Notes under the pieces: model-generated
What the model was told of the DNA's origin: nothing
Database searches by the model: none
What the model saw: only the letters and a program-made list of their open reading frames with translations
Position numbers and translations under genes: made by a program
Source: Alcaligenes faecalis
GTDB lineage: Bacteria > Pseudomonadota > Gammaproteobacteria > Burkholderiales > Burkholderiaceae_B
NCBI RefSeq assembly: GCF_041521385.1
Contig: NZ_CP168006.1
Coordinates: 2,724,295-2,788,294, forward strand
Direction of reading: 5' to 3'
Length of the DNA: 64,000 nt
Part shown: positions 18,713 through 26,996 of the stretch, piece after piece
Numbering within the stretch: position 1 is the stretch's first letter
Layout of the letters: every line of letters starts with the position of its first letter

Positions 18713-19548
18713 GCAACAAGCAAACCTTGAGCCTGGAGTTTTTCCCGCCGCGAGACATCGCGGCGCAGGAAAAACTGGTGCGCACCGCCAAGACCTTAAT
18801 GGGCTTGAACCCCGCCTATGTCAGCATGACGTTTGGAGCCGGTGGCTCCACGCGGGCTGGCACAGTCGATGCGGTGGCACTGCTGCAAAAACTGGGTTTT
18901 GATGTGGCACCGCACTTGTCGTGCATTGGTACGGCACCGGCGCAGCTTAGCGAGATGCTGGACAATTACCGCGACCAGGGCATACGACGTATCGTGGCCC
19001 TGCGCGGTGACTTGCCCTCGGGTATGGGGGGCGATGCGGGCGAGCTGCGCTATGCCAGCGATCTGGTGGCCTTCATTCGTAAAAACTACGGCGAGCATTT
19101 CCATATCGAAGTGGCCGCCTACCCTGAGATGCACCCCCAGGCTACAGGTTTTGGGGACGACCTGGGTCACTTTGTGAACAAGGTCAACGCAGGGGCGCAT
19201 GGCGCGATCACGCAGTACTTCTTCAATCCGGACTCCTACTTCAGCTTTGTGGAACGGGCCCAGGCCCAAGGCGTTACGATTCCGATCACGCCGGGCATCA
19301 TGCCCATTACCAACTCGTCCCAGTTGCTGCGTTTCTCGACCATGTGTGGTGCAGAAGTACCGCGCTGGATTCGTTTGCGTCTGGCTGACTTTGGCGATGA
19401 TCGCGCGTCGATTCGTGCTTTTGGTATCGATGTGGTGGCACGCTTGTGTCAGGACCTGTTGGACGGTGGTGCGCCCGGTATTCACATGTACACCCTGAAC
19501 GGGGCTGATGCGAGCATGGCTATCTTGCCGAATCTGACCTGGCGCTAG
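18709..19548 (+). CDS. metF: MetF, 5,10-methylenetetrahydrofolate reductase
   Basis: The 279-residue flavoprotein reduces methylene-THF to methyl-THF, the methyl donor for methionine synthesis. It begins LSLEFFPPRD, has VSMTFGAGGSTR, RIVALRGDLP, the substrate region FHIEVAAYPEMHPQA and ITQYFFNPDSYFSF. The start overlaps the upstream gene as ATGA, so it is translationally coupled, and it completes the methyl-cycle block with metK and ahcY. A strong terminator follows. Confidence 0.96.
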   Translation: MSNKQTLSLEFFPPRDIAAQEKLVRTAKTLMGLNPAYVSMTFGAGGSTRAGTVDAVALLQKLGFDVAPHLSCIGTAPAQLSEMLDNYRDQGIRRIVALRGDLPSGMGGDAGELRYASDLVAFIRKNYGEHFHIEVAAYPEMHPQATGFGDDLGHFVNKVNAGAHGAITQYFFNPDSYFSFVERAQAQGVTIPITPGIMPITNSSQLLRFSTMCGAEVPRWIRLRLADFGDDRASIRAFGIDVVARLCQDLLDGGAPGIHMYTLNGADASMAILPNLTWR

Positions 19549-19567
19549 TCATTGCTGGTATTCAATA

Positions 19568-19626
19568 AAAACCCGCCTTCTTGGCTGACCCCATGACGCT
19601 GGTCAGTTAAGGAGGCGGGTTTTTTA
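19568..19626. terminator. Bidirectional terminator between metF and ygfA
   Basis: AAAACCCGCCT and AGGCGGGTTTTTT arms enclose an inner stem (TGACC with GGTCA). The A run on the left and T run on the right allow termination from both sides. From here to the end of ygfA (19627-19755) no gene was recognised; a small hairpin GGAGC/GCTCC at 19750-19765 straddles the ygfA stop. Confidence 0.85.
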
Positions 19627-19755
19627 TTGGGGCTTTATAGAACGGATCGTCCATTCAAAGGTTTAGCGCAGGGCCGATTGTCCGGTGTTTGCGAGCCAGA
19701 GATCCTTTGGTGGAGCTGCCCGGTGGCCGAACGCGGGGTTACCAGGAAAGGAGCC

Positions 19756-20385
19756 TTACAGCTCCGGCGCGGGTACCGCCCAGCCTTTATCGGTCAGAAT
19801 ACTGTCCAGGCGTTGGTCATGCGGGGCGGGTTGGTAGGATTGGCCCGACAGGTCGCCCACGGCCCAGGCAATACCAATGCTGGTAAAAGCATGGTTTTGT
19901 TCTTTCAGCGCCGCCAAGGTTCGGTCGTAGTATCCTTTTCCGTATCCCAAGCGATCACCCTGGCGGGTATAGCCCAGAGTGGGGACCAGGACAATGTCCG
20001 GTTGCAGGGTCTTGTTGGAAATCGGGATTTCGATGCCGTAGCGCCCCTTTTCCATTTCGGTCTCGGGTGTCCACTCGACAAAGCTCAATGGGGCATCGGC
20101 TTCTTTAACTACAGGCAGACAGACATTGATGCCTTCTTCTTCCACCCATTGAAGCAGCAAGGGGCGCAGGTCCGGTTCTTCGGCCATCGGCCAGAACGCG
20201 GCAATGGTGGTGGGTTCGGTACGGCCTTGTTCGCGCAGGCGGCTGCGATTGGTGGCCAGCCAGGTAAACAGGCGGCCCCGGATCAGCAAAGCGCCCCGGT
20301 TGGTGTCGATGGCGGGCTGTCCTGCACGCAGGTCTTTTAGTCGCGTGCGCAGCGCGGCTGCGTTATGCTCTACATTCTGAATCAT
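19756..20385 (-). CDS. ygfA: 5-formyltetrahydrofolate cyclo-ligase
   Basis: The 209-residue enzyme converts 5-formyl-THF to 5,10-methenyl-THF using ATP. Signature blocks are the substrate loop VPTLGYTRQGDRLGYGKGYYDR near the C-terminus, with GKGYYDR as family hallmark, and KGRYGIEIP before it. It fits the neighbouring folate and methyl-cycle genes. The start at 20385 (MIQNVEHN) was chosen because 24 further upstream codons would run through the divergent promoter of the transglycosylase gene. Confidence 0.92.
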   Translation of the reverse strand: MIQNVEHNAAALRTRLKDLRAGQPAIDTNRGALLIRGRLFTWLATNRSRLREQGRTEPTTIAAFWPMAEEPDLRPLLLQWVEEEGINVCLPVVKEADAPLSFVEWTPETEMEKGRYGIEIPISNKTLQPDIVLVPTLGYTRQGDRLGYGKGYYDRTLAALKEQNHAFTSIGIAWAVGDLSGQSYQPAPHDQRLDSILTDKGWAVPAPEL

Positions 20386-20455
20386 GGGTGATTTTCTAAA
20401 GGCCGTCACTATGGGTATCAACCAGCTAAAGTACCAGAAAACACCGGCCAGGGGC

Positions 20456-22486
20456 ATGCTGCCCGCGCTGCCTCGTCCGTCCTTGAGTGCCTTGGTGGTG
20501 TTTGCTCTGGGTTTGGTCGGCTGTGCGGGGTCTCAGTCCCCTCAGGCCCAGACCCGCTCTCCGGAGCCCGCCACCGCCAAGCAAGCGGTCGTTTTGCCAC
20601 CAGCCAAAGAGGCCGTGCGTCGTTGGGACCGTGTCCCGCCTGTGCCGCCAACGGCCCGTCAGGCTTTGATTGACGCCCGCGATGCCATGCAGGCCAAGCG
20701 TTGGTCAACGCTGGATGCCTTGGCGCCCGTTGCGGCCAATGATCCTGTCCTGGGCTCTTATGCCCAGTACTGGCGTTTGCGTCAGATTTTGCACGATACG
20801 ACGACGCCTGTGCCCGATGAGCAAGTTCGTTTGTTCCTGAGCAGCAATCAAGACGAATACCTGGAAAACCGTTTGAAGTCTGATTGGATTGTGGCGGCCG
20901 CGCGCGCTGGCAACTATGCGCTGGTGCGTGAGCTGGCGCCGGTTCATGCTCCCTCTTCGGCTGTGAAATGTGCAGTGGCTTCGGCGCAGAATGCAACTGG
21001 ACAAGCGGTGGATGTACAGGGTTTGTTGGCGTCCTTTTCGCCTAGTCAGGCTTGCTGGTCGGCACTGGATCAACTGTATGACAGTAAAGTCGTCAGCAAG
21101 AATCAAGTCCGTGACTTGATGCGTGAGGCCTTGGAAAGTAACCGCAAAACTCAGGCCCGTCGTCTGGCTGCGATTATCTTCACGGCGTCGCAAATGAAGG
21201 ATTACACCGCTTTGATGGCCTCGCCGCAGAAGTGGTTGGATCGCAACGCGAACAATAGCTCGGTCAATCCGGAGCTGGTGTCCCTGGCCTTGTCTCGTCT
21301 GGGTCGCGGGCAGCGTGATGTCGCCGCGGCGTATATAGACCGTACCTGGGCAGGCAAAATCCCCCAGGAAAACCTGAACTGGGTCTGGGGCCAGTTTGGT
21401 CTGATTAGCGCCTTGCGGGTAGAAGACGATGCGGCCAAATGGTATCGACGTTCTGGCCGCACTCCCATGACGGATTACAACAATGCCTGGCAAGTGCGCG
21501 CTGAATTGCGCCAGGCGACTATTGACTGGAAGCATGTCTCTGCTGCCATCGACAAGATGAACGATGCGCAAAAGGCTGAGCCAGTCTGGGTGTACTGGTC
21601 GGGACGTGCGCATCAGGCATTGGGGCACACAGATCAGGCTCGCGCCAAGTTCCAGTCCATTGTTGGCGATTTGAACTTCTATGGTCAGTTGGCAACAGAA
21701 GAATTGGGTCTGACCCTCTCCTTGCCTCCTCAGCCGCAGCCGTTGACGCCTCTGGACATGCAGGATGCCCGCACTAATGCCGGTTTGCTGCGTGCGGTGG
21801 AGCTGTTCAAGCTGGGCTGGCGTCCGGAAGCCGTGCCTGAGTGGAACTTTGCCTTGCGCGGCATGAACGACCGACAACTGCGGGCCGCGGCCGAGTTCGC
21901 CCGTGAGCAGCATATTTACGATCGGGTAGTGAATACCTCCTTGTTGACCAAGAACGAGATCGACTTCAGCCAACGCTTTATCGCTCCTTTTGAAGGCCGC
22001 GTGACTGAGCAGGCCCAGTCCATCAATCTGGATCCGGCCTGGGTATATGGTCTGATCCGCCAGGAGTCACGCTTTATTACCGATGCGCGCTCGGGCGTCG
22101 GAGCGTCTGGCTTGATGCAACTGATGCCTGCAACGGCCAAATGGGTAGCCAAAAAGATTGATATGCACGATTTCGCGCCTTCACGTGTGAACGAGTTCGA
22201 GGTGAATACGGTGCTGGGTACTAACTACCTGAGCATCGTGCTGGGGCAGTTGGATGGCTCCCAAGTGCTGGCGTCGGCGGGTTATAACGCCGGTCCAGGT
22301 CGCCCCCGGCAGTGGCGCTCACGCTTGAATGCCTCGGTGGAAGGGGCTATTTTTGCTGAAACCATCCCTTTTACCGAAACGCGCTTGTACGTGAAGAATG
22401 TGCTCTCCAATGCGACGTACTACTCCATGATGTTCAGCGGTCAGCCACAGTCCCTGAAAGGGCGTTTGGGTACGATTTCGCCTTGA
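20456..22486 (+). CDS. slt: Soluble lytic murein transglycosylase (Slt70-like), predicted lipoprotein
   Basis: The product of about 676 residues has a signal sequence with a lipobox-like LVGC, so the mature protein may be lipid-anchored. A long alpha-superhelical region follows, then a C-terminal SLT domain: YGLIRQESRFITDARSGVG with the catalytic Glu in RQESRF, GLMQLMPATAKWVAKKI, and LASAGYNAGPGRPRQW. It cleaves peptidoglycan glycan strands with formation of 1,6-anhydro ends. ATG at 20456 gives the most compact signal peptide and has AGGGG close by; ATG at 20411 is a possible earlier start. Its stop overlaps the cca start. Confidence 0.9.
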   Translation: MLPALPRPSLSALVVFALGLVGCAGSQSPQAQTRSPEPATAKQAVVLPPAKEAVRRWDRVPPVPPTARQALIDARDAMQAKRWSTLDALAPVAANDPVLGSYAQYWRLRQILHDTTTPVPDEQVRLFLSSNQDEYLENRLKSDWIVAAARAGNYALVRELAPVHAPSSAVKCAVASAQNATGQAVDVQGLLASFSPSQACWSALDQLYDSKVVSKNQVRDLMREALESNRKTQARRLAAIIFTASQMKDYTALMASPQKWLDRNANNSSVNPELVSLALSRLGRGQRDVAAAYIDRTWAGKIPQENLNWVWGQFGLISALRVEDDAAKWYRRSGRTPMTDYNNAWQVRAELRQATIDWKHVSAAIDKMNDAQKAEPVWVYWSGRAHQALGHTDQARAKFQSIVGDLNFYGQLATEELGLTLSLPPQPQPLTPLDMQDARTNAGLLRAVELFKLGWRPEAVPEWNFALRGMNDRQLRAAAEFAREQHIYDRVVNTSLLTKNEIDFSQRFIAPFEGRVTEQAQSINLDPAWVYGLIRQESRFITDARSGVGASGLMQLMPATAKWVAKKIDMHDFAPSRVNEFEVNTVLGTNYLSIVLGQLDGSQVLASAGYNAGPGRPRQWRSRLNASVEGAIFAETIPFTETRLYVKNVLSNATYYSMMFSGQPQSLKGRLGTISP

Positions 22487-23640
22487 TGAATCCCTCCATG
22501 CTTGATGACAGACAGCAAACAGCCTTGGCGGCCCTGATGGGGCCGCCAGAGCCTGTTCTGCAAGGTTTGCAGGTCTATGTGGTGGGTGGCGCGGTGCGCG
22601 ATGCCTTGCTGGGTTTGCCCGCAGGCGACAAGGACTGGGTTGTGGTGGGAGCCAGGCCCGAAGAATTGGCCGCCCGAGGTTTTGTGCCTGTGGGCGGTGA
22701 CTTCCCGGTCTTTCTGAACCCGTATAGCAAAGAAGAGTTTGCGCTGGCCCGCACCGAGCGCAAGTCGGGCCGTGGTTACAAGGGCTTTACCTTTTATACC
22801 GGCACGGACGTGAGCTTGGCCGATGATTTGCGCCGTCGCGATTTGACTATTAATGCCATGGCCGTGGATGCGGCGGGGAATCTGCACGACCCTTTGAATG
22901 GCCTGGCGGATTTGCAGGCTCGGCTGTTCCGTCATGTAGGCGTGGCGTTTAGCGAAGACCCGGTGCGTTTGTTGCGTCTGGCGCGGTTTGCGGCCCGTTT
23001 TACTGAATTCACCGTAGCTGACGAAACCTGGGCCTTGGCGCGTGATCTGGTCGAGCAAGGTGAAGTGGATGAGCTGGTGCCTGAGCGCATCTATCTGGAA
23101 GTCAGCAAGGGTTTGTCTGCCAGACAACCCGCGCGCATGTTTGAAGTGCTGCGGGAAGTAGGGGCCTTAGAGCGTGTCATGCCGGCCTTGAACTACAGCG
23201 ATCAGGTTGGTCAGCAAGTGCAGATCGCCAAAGACAGATGCCTCAATCTGGCAGGCTGTTTTGCCGTTCTGTGTCATCTCTCGGAAACGCCTGCACAGGT
23301 TGCGGAGCAGATTCGGGCTCCCTCGGAATGGCGTGATCAGGCTCGTTTATTGCCCGTGCTGTTGGCCAGTCCTGCTTTGTTGCAACCGCGCGCAGATGTA
23401 GAGTCGGCCTTGCAAGTCATGGAGTCGCTGGATGCCTTGCGTAAGCCTGAGCGTTTCATGCAGTTGATCAGTGCGGCAGCCTGCCTGAGGGCGGTTTCAG
23501 AGCGTGAGTGGGATGAGTTGCGGGCAGTCATGGCCAGTGTGGATGCAGGTGCAGTCGCCGCGAAATTCAAGGCTGAACCCAGCAGAATTCGGGAGGCGGT
23601 GCGGGCGGCCAGATTGGCTGCCCTGGAGCAGTCGGTTTAG
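22486..23640 (+). CDS. cca: CCA tRNA nucleotidyltransferase
   Basis: The 384-residue enzyme adds or repairs the CCA end of tRNAs. The catalytic core is clear: VYVVGGAVRDALLGLPAGDKDWVV with the two metal-binding Asp residues, then RRRDLTINAMAVD, EDPVRLLRLARFAARF and the neck/body region LVPERIYLEVSKGLS. The E. coli enzyme has a C-terminal HD phosphohydrolase domain; no HD motif is visible here, so the protein is probably nucleotidyltransferase only. The ATG at 22486 overlaps the slt stop (TGATG). A TTG one codon earlier also keeps the frame open. Confidence 0.93.
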   Translation: MNPSMLDDRQQTALAALMGPPEPVLQGLQVYVVGGAVRDALLGLPAGDKDWVVVGARPEELAARGFVPVGGDFPVFLNPYSKEEFALARTERKSGRGYKGFTFYTGTDVSLADDLRRRDLTINAMAVDAAGNLHDPLNGLADLQARLFRHVGVAFSEDPVRLLRLARFAARFTEFTVADETWALARDLVEQGEVDELVPERIYLEVSKGLSARQPARMFEVLREVGALERVMPALNYSDQVGQQVQIAKDRCLNLAGCFAVLCHLSETPAQVAEQIRAPSEWRDQARLLPVLLASPALLQPRADVESALQVMESLDALRKPERFMQLISAAACLRAVSEREWDELRAVMASVDAGAVAAKFKAEPSRIREAVRAARLAALEQSV

Positions 23641-23670
23641 TGTCGTGTGAACTGTCTGTCGCGCACAAGT

Positions 23671-23701
23671 AGATCAGCGGCCTATTGGCCGCTGATCTTT
23701 T
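23671..23701 (+). terminator. Intrinsic terminator of cca
   Basis: AGATCAGCGGCC (23671-23682) pairs perfectly with GGCCGCTGATCT (23687-23698) around a TATT loop and is followed by TTTTGTTCTTT. Confidence 0.9.
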
Positions 23702-23793
23702 GTTCTTTCGTTTGAAGTCGTGTGCGGGTTTCCACTTTGGCGTATGAAGTGGATAGGCTATTTAGCGTGATGTCTTGTCTTTCAGGCAAGGTG

Positions 23794-23818
23794 AAGGGGG
23801 ATCAGCAGAATCCCCCTT
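23794..23818 (-). terminator. Hairpin after the MidA-like methyltransferase gene
   Basis: AAGGGGGAT and ATCCCCCTT form a 9-base-pair stem with an 8-base or shorter loop, 35 bases beyond the end of the minus-strand gene. The U-tract on that strand is poor, so it may be a weak terminator or 3' stabiliser. Confidence 0.6.
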
Positions 23819-23852
23819 GTGGCGTAGCGGTCGCCCGGAATAGGCAGTCTAC

Positions 23853-25067
23853 TTACAGACGTTCGCGCCGATCTCCATTCATGGTGCCTATCACAGGGGC
23901 AGCAATATCACGCCCAATGATCAGTACCTTGAACAGCTCGCCCATTTCTGCCTCAGACAGCAGTTTGTTGGCGGCACTCATGGTCTGCGCCCATTGCTGC
24001 TGTACGGCGGGTGACGGGTCTTCCGGCGGCGAGGCCAGGAAATTGGCCACGCCACAGTTCATCAGGAAGCGTGCCTGACTGGTGTAGCCCAGCACATCCA
24101 AACCGGCTTCCAGTGCGGCATCTGCCATGGCGGTGAAATCCACGTGGGCGGTGATGTCCTGCAAGCCCGCCAGAACCAGCGGCTCGGCATGAGCAAAATG
24201 ACGGAAGTGGCACATCAAGGTGCCTTTGTCGCGTTGTGGGTGGTAGTACTCACGTTGCGGAAAACCGTAGTCGATTAGAATTGCTGCGCCCCGTTTTAGC
24301 CAAGAGCCCATGCTGCGCACCCAGGCTTCAGCCTGCAGATTGATTTCCGACAGGTAAAAAGGTTGTGCTTGGACACGCTCGGCCACCAGTGTAGCCAGAT
24401 GCTCAGGAGCCGGGCGGGTTGCCAGATAAAAAGGGGCTGGCAGTCCTTGGGCCGTGCTGTCGTCCGCCGCAATAACACCGACTTCCAGCACCTTGCCCTC
24501 AGTATCAAAGGTAAACAGGCTGGCTGGCATGGCGTCCAGAACTTCATTGGCCACCACGCAGCCCTTGAAGCTGTGGGGTGTGCTGTCCAGCCATTGCACC
24601 TGGGCTTGCAGGGGGGCCAGACGCTCTTGTTGACGTGCCCGCAGGTCAGGCGATACTTCCAGTATTGAGTACTGCGGTTCGATACCTTGCCTGCGTAGTT
24701 CGCTAATCAGAGCGTGGGCCAAAGCGCCACTGCCCGCGCCAAACTCCAGAATGTTCAGGGTTTGGCTGCCTTCCAGCACCTCCATGACCTGACGGCTTAA
24801 GGTTTGAGCAAACAGGGGGGAGAGTTCAGGTGCCGTCGTAAAGTCACCAGTAGGGAGGTTGCTGCCAAACTTGGTGCTGCCGCCTGTGTAGTAGCCCAGA
24901 TGGGGGGCGTACAACGCATGGTGCATCCATTGATCGAAAGGCAGGAAACCGCCTTCATCCTCAATGCGGCTCAGCAAATAATCGTTGACCTGTGCGACGT
25001 GTTTTTTCAGCTCTTCGGACAGAGGCGGTAGACCGTGTGGCAGGGCTGGGGCGGACAATACGTTCAT
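23853..25067 (-). CDS. SAM-dependent methyltransferase, MidA/NDUFAF7 family (COG1565)
   Basis: The 404-residue protein carries family blocks LSRIEDEGGFLPFDQWMHHALYAPHLGYY, GDFTTAPELSPLF (split here for length: the first runs from about residue 32) and the SAM-binding motif LNILEFGAGSGALA. ANEVLDAMPASLF is another conserved element. The mitochondrial homologue methylates an arginine of respiratory complex I subunit NDUFS2; the bacterial substrate is not known. A small membrane protein gene lies 4 bases upstream on the same strand. Confidence 0.88.
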   Translation of the reverse strand: MNVLSAPALPHGLPPLSEELKKHVAQVNDYLLSRIEDEGGFLPFDQWMHHALYAPHLGYYTGGSTKFGSNLPTGDFTTAPELSPLFAQTLSRQVMEVLEGSQTLNILEFGAGSGALAHALISELRRQGIEPQYSILEVSPDLRARQQERLAPLQAQVQWLDSTPHSFKGCVVANEVLDAMPASLFTFDTEGKVLEVGVIAADDSTAQGLPAPFYLATRPAPEHLATLVAERVQAQPFYLSEINLQAEAWVRSMGSWLKRGAAILIDYGFPQREYYHPQRDKGTLMCHFRHFAHAEPLVLAGLQDITAHVDFTAMADAALEAGLDVLGYTSQARFLMNCGVANFLASPPEDPSPAVQQQWAQTMSAANKLLSEAEMGELFKVLIIGRDIAAPVIGTMNGDRRERL

Positions 25068-25071
25068 GGTG

Positions 25072-25293
25072 TCAGTTGGGCTCGTCGTTAGGTGTCTCGG
25101 AAGAAGCCGGGGTGGTGCTCTTGGCGCTGGCTTTCTTGGCCTCAGTCACTTGATGCAGGGTGCGGATCATGCCTACCAGCATCCCGATCAGGATGCTGGT
25201 GACAGCAGCCAGGATGAAGTTGCCGTAGATAAACCATAAAGGCAGGCACAGAACGGCCATCAGCAATATGGGTTTTTGCAGCAGAACTTTCAT
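25072..25293 (-). CDS. Small two-helix membrane protein, function unknown
   Basis: The 73-residue product has two hydrophobic segments (PILLMAVLCLPLWFIYGNFIL and AAVTSILIGMLVGMI), a short connecting loop, and a hydrophilic Ser/Thr/Pro-rich tail. I do not recognise a family. The gene ends 4 bases before the MidA-like methyltransferase and is probably co-transcribed and translationally coupled with it. Confidence 0.65.
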   Translation of the reverse strand: MKVLLQKPILLMAVLCLPLWFIYGNFILAAVTSILIGMLVGMIRTLHQVTEAKKASAKSTTPASSETPNDEPN

Positions 25294-25411
25294 ACACCCT
25301 CAAAAAATAGCGTGGAACCGGGGCCAATTGTAGCCCAGGCCCGTGTTGTGCTTGAGCTTGCCCACCGCTGCGTTACCATGGGCGTTTTGTCTGCTTAGCA
25401 AAGGGGTAGGG

Positions 25412-25981
25412 ATGAATGACAGGGGACAGGCCAGCGCCTGGTTACAGGCTTGGGCTCATTTGATTCCGAATCCGGGCACGGTTCTGGATGTGGCCTGTGG
25501 CCGGGGGCGCAATGCCCGCTGGTTGGCCGAGCGCGGCAATACCGTGATCGGTGTAGATCGGGACCCGGAGGCCGTGGCAGCGACATCACCCTATGGGGAA
25601 ATCATCCAGGCTGATATTGAAAACGGTCCCTGGCCTTTTGCCGGGCGCAAGTTCAATGCGCTGGTGGTGACCAAGTATCTGTGGCGTCCCTTGATGCCGA
25701 CTTTGCTGGAAAGCCTGGAGCCGGGCGGGGTGCTGGTTTATGAAACCTTTGGGGTGGGTAACGAGCAATACAATACGCCGCGCAATCCGGACTTTTTGTT
25801 GCAGCCAGGTGAGTTGCTGCGCTGGTGTGCAGAGCTGGATATCGTGGCGTATGAGCATGGTTTCCGGGCGGATCCGGACCATATTGTGCAGCGCGTTGTA
25901 GCGGTGCGCCCGCGTGAGGATGGCTCTTTCAGCGATTACCGTCTGAACCCGCAGGACGGTGGTGGCAGTATCTGCGAATAA
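25412..25981 (+). CDS. Class I SAM-dependent methyltransferase
   Basis: The 189-residue protein has a Rossmann-type methyltransferase fold: motif I VLDVACGRGRNARWLAERG, acidic motif II VIGVDRDPEAV, motif III IQADIENGPWPF, and LEPGGVLVYETFGVGNEQY. The last segment is close to the group related to tellurite-resistance TehB and to thiopurine methyltransferases, but the substrate is not identifiable. The start at 25412 has GGGGTAGGG just before it; the frame is open 69 bases further upstream without clear homology. Confidence 0.85.
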   Translation: MNDRGQASAWLQAWAHLIPNPGTVLDVACGRGRNARWLAERGNTVIGVDRDPEAVAATSPYGEIIQADIENGPWPFAGRKFNALVVTKYLWRPLMPTLLESLEPGGVLVYETFGVGNEQYNTPRNPDFLLQPGELLRWCAELDIVAYEHGFRADPDHIVQRVVAVRPREDGSFSDYRLNPQDGGGSICE

Positions 25982-26075
25982 AGCGTGTGTAGTTCTGAGC
26001 CAAGTGCTGTGCTTGGCTCAAAGAAACGCATCCGGTGTGGCTGGAGCGGGTTTGCACGTAGCACTGCATCCCGCC

Positions 26076-26858
26076 TTAAAACAGATACGTGCGTGCCAGC
26101 ATGGACAGAGCCACAATAACGGTCAGAATGCTGAACCCCTGTTGCAAGCGCAAGGAAGGAATATGAGGGGCCAGTTTTCGGCCTATTACCATTCCACCCA
26201 TGGCCGAGGCCACAAATACCCAGCCGCTCATGGGAATTACCGCCCCGTGTGCCAGGCTCATGGCCGAGGCACTTAGGGAAATCAAGGCGATCAACATCAG
26301 CGAAGTGGCCACAATGCTGTGCATGGACAGGTCGCTGAAACGTTTCAAGGCAGGCACGATCAGAAAGCCGCCGCCTACGCCCAACATGCCTGAAAACAAA
26401 CCCGCTACTGCGCCGATGGAGGCCAGGGTGGCGGTGCCCACGGCTGTCCAGCGCAGGCGGCCGGTTTCCGGATTCAGGCAACAGGGGGTATGGGTATGCA
26501 CTGTGTCCGTAGGACGGCGCAGCATCTTGGTGGCAATCCACAGCATGATGGCGACAAACAAGGCCACCAGTACTTTTTCCGGCAAGGCATGGCTGATGCG
26601 TACCCCTAAGGATGTCACCAAAGCGCCCGTGACGGCCATGAACAGGGCGGCCCGATAGCGCACGATATGTTTGTATAAACCATCCAGTGCGCCCACCAGC
26701 GCGGCTGCACCCACCGCCAGCAAGGCTACAGGCGTGGCCGCTGTCATGCTGTAGCCCATGCCCAGCACCAGAGCGGGCACGGCTAATATGCCGCCACCCG
26801 CGCCAGTCAAGCCCAGGGACAGGCCAGTCAGAATTCCCAGAATAATTGCGAGTGCCAT
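26076..26858 (-). CDS. TauE/SafE (DUF81) family membrane permease
   Basis: The 260-residue protein has about eight membrane helices and the two family repeats: GLSLGLTGAGGGILAVPALV near the N-terminus and GLFSGMLGVGGGFLIVPAL in the second half. Members export sulfite, sulfoacetate or related organosulfur anions; the substrate here is unknown. A Cys pair in HTHTPCCLN lies in the central cytoplasmic loop. The gene is monocistronic; the start at 26858 has no clear ribosome-binding site. Confidence 0.85.
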   Translation of the reverse strand: MALAIILGILTGLSLGLTGAGGGILAVPALVLGMGYSMTAATPVALLAVGAAALVGALDGLYKHIVRYRAALFMAVTGALVTSLGVRISHALPEKVLVALFVAIMLWIATKMLRRPTDTVHTHTPCCLNPETGRLRWTAVGTATLASIGAVAGLFSGMLGVGGGFLIVPALKRFSDLSMHSIVATSLMLIALISLSASAMSLAHGAVIPMSGWVFVASAMGGMVIGRKLAPHIPSLRLQQGFSILTVIVALSMLARTYLF

Positions 26859-26867
26859 AAGCCAGAG

Positions 26868-26897
26868 GGCGTGACCCCGGTGGGATCACGCCTTTTT
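26868..26897 (+). terminator. Terminator-like hairpin in the TauE/SafE gene leader
   Basis: GGCGTGA (26868-26874) pairs with TCACGCC (26886-26892) and is followed by TTTTT. It is oriented to stop plus-strand transcripts, although no plus-strand gene ends here. On the minus strand it lies just before the permease start and could be read as a leader hairpin. The remaining spacer to ppc (26898-26996) holds nothing recognised. Confidence 0.55.
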
Positions 26898-26996
26898 CAA
26901 AAAGCGTAGTAATGGCTTATTGTACCCTCCTAACTTCTTTTGGAAATTAGCTTATTTATAAAAGTAATTAATAGGGCTGGTTTCCTGCTATTTGCC

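Noticed and set aside
19627..19755. Possible 6S RNA next to ygfA
   Set aside because: The two genes are often neighbours, but I could not match the 6S consensus or the long closing stem here, and the side is wrong for the usual order. A covariance search would decide.
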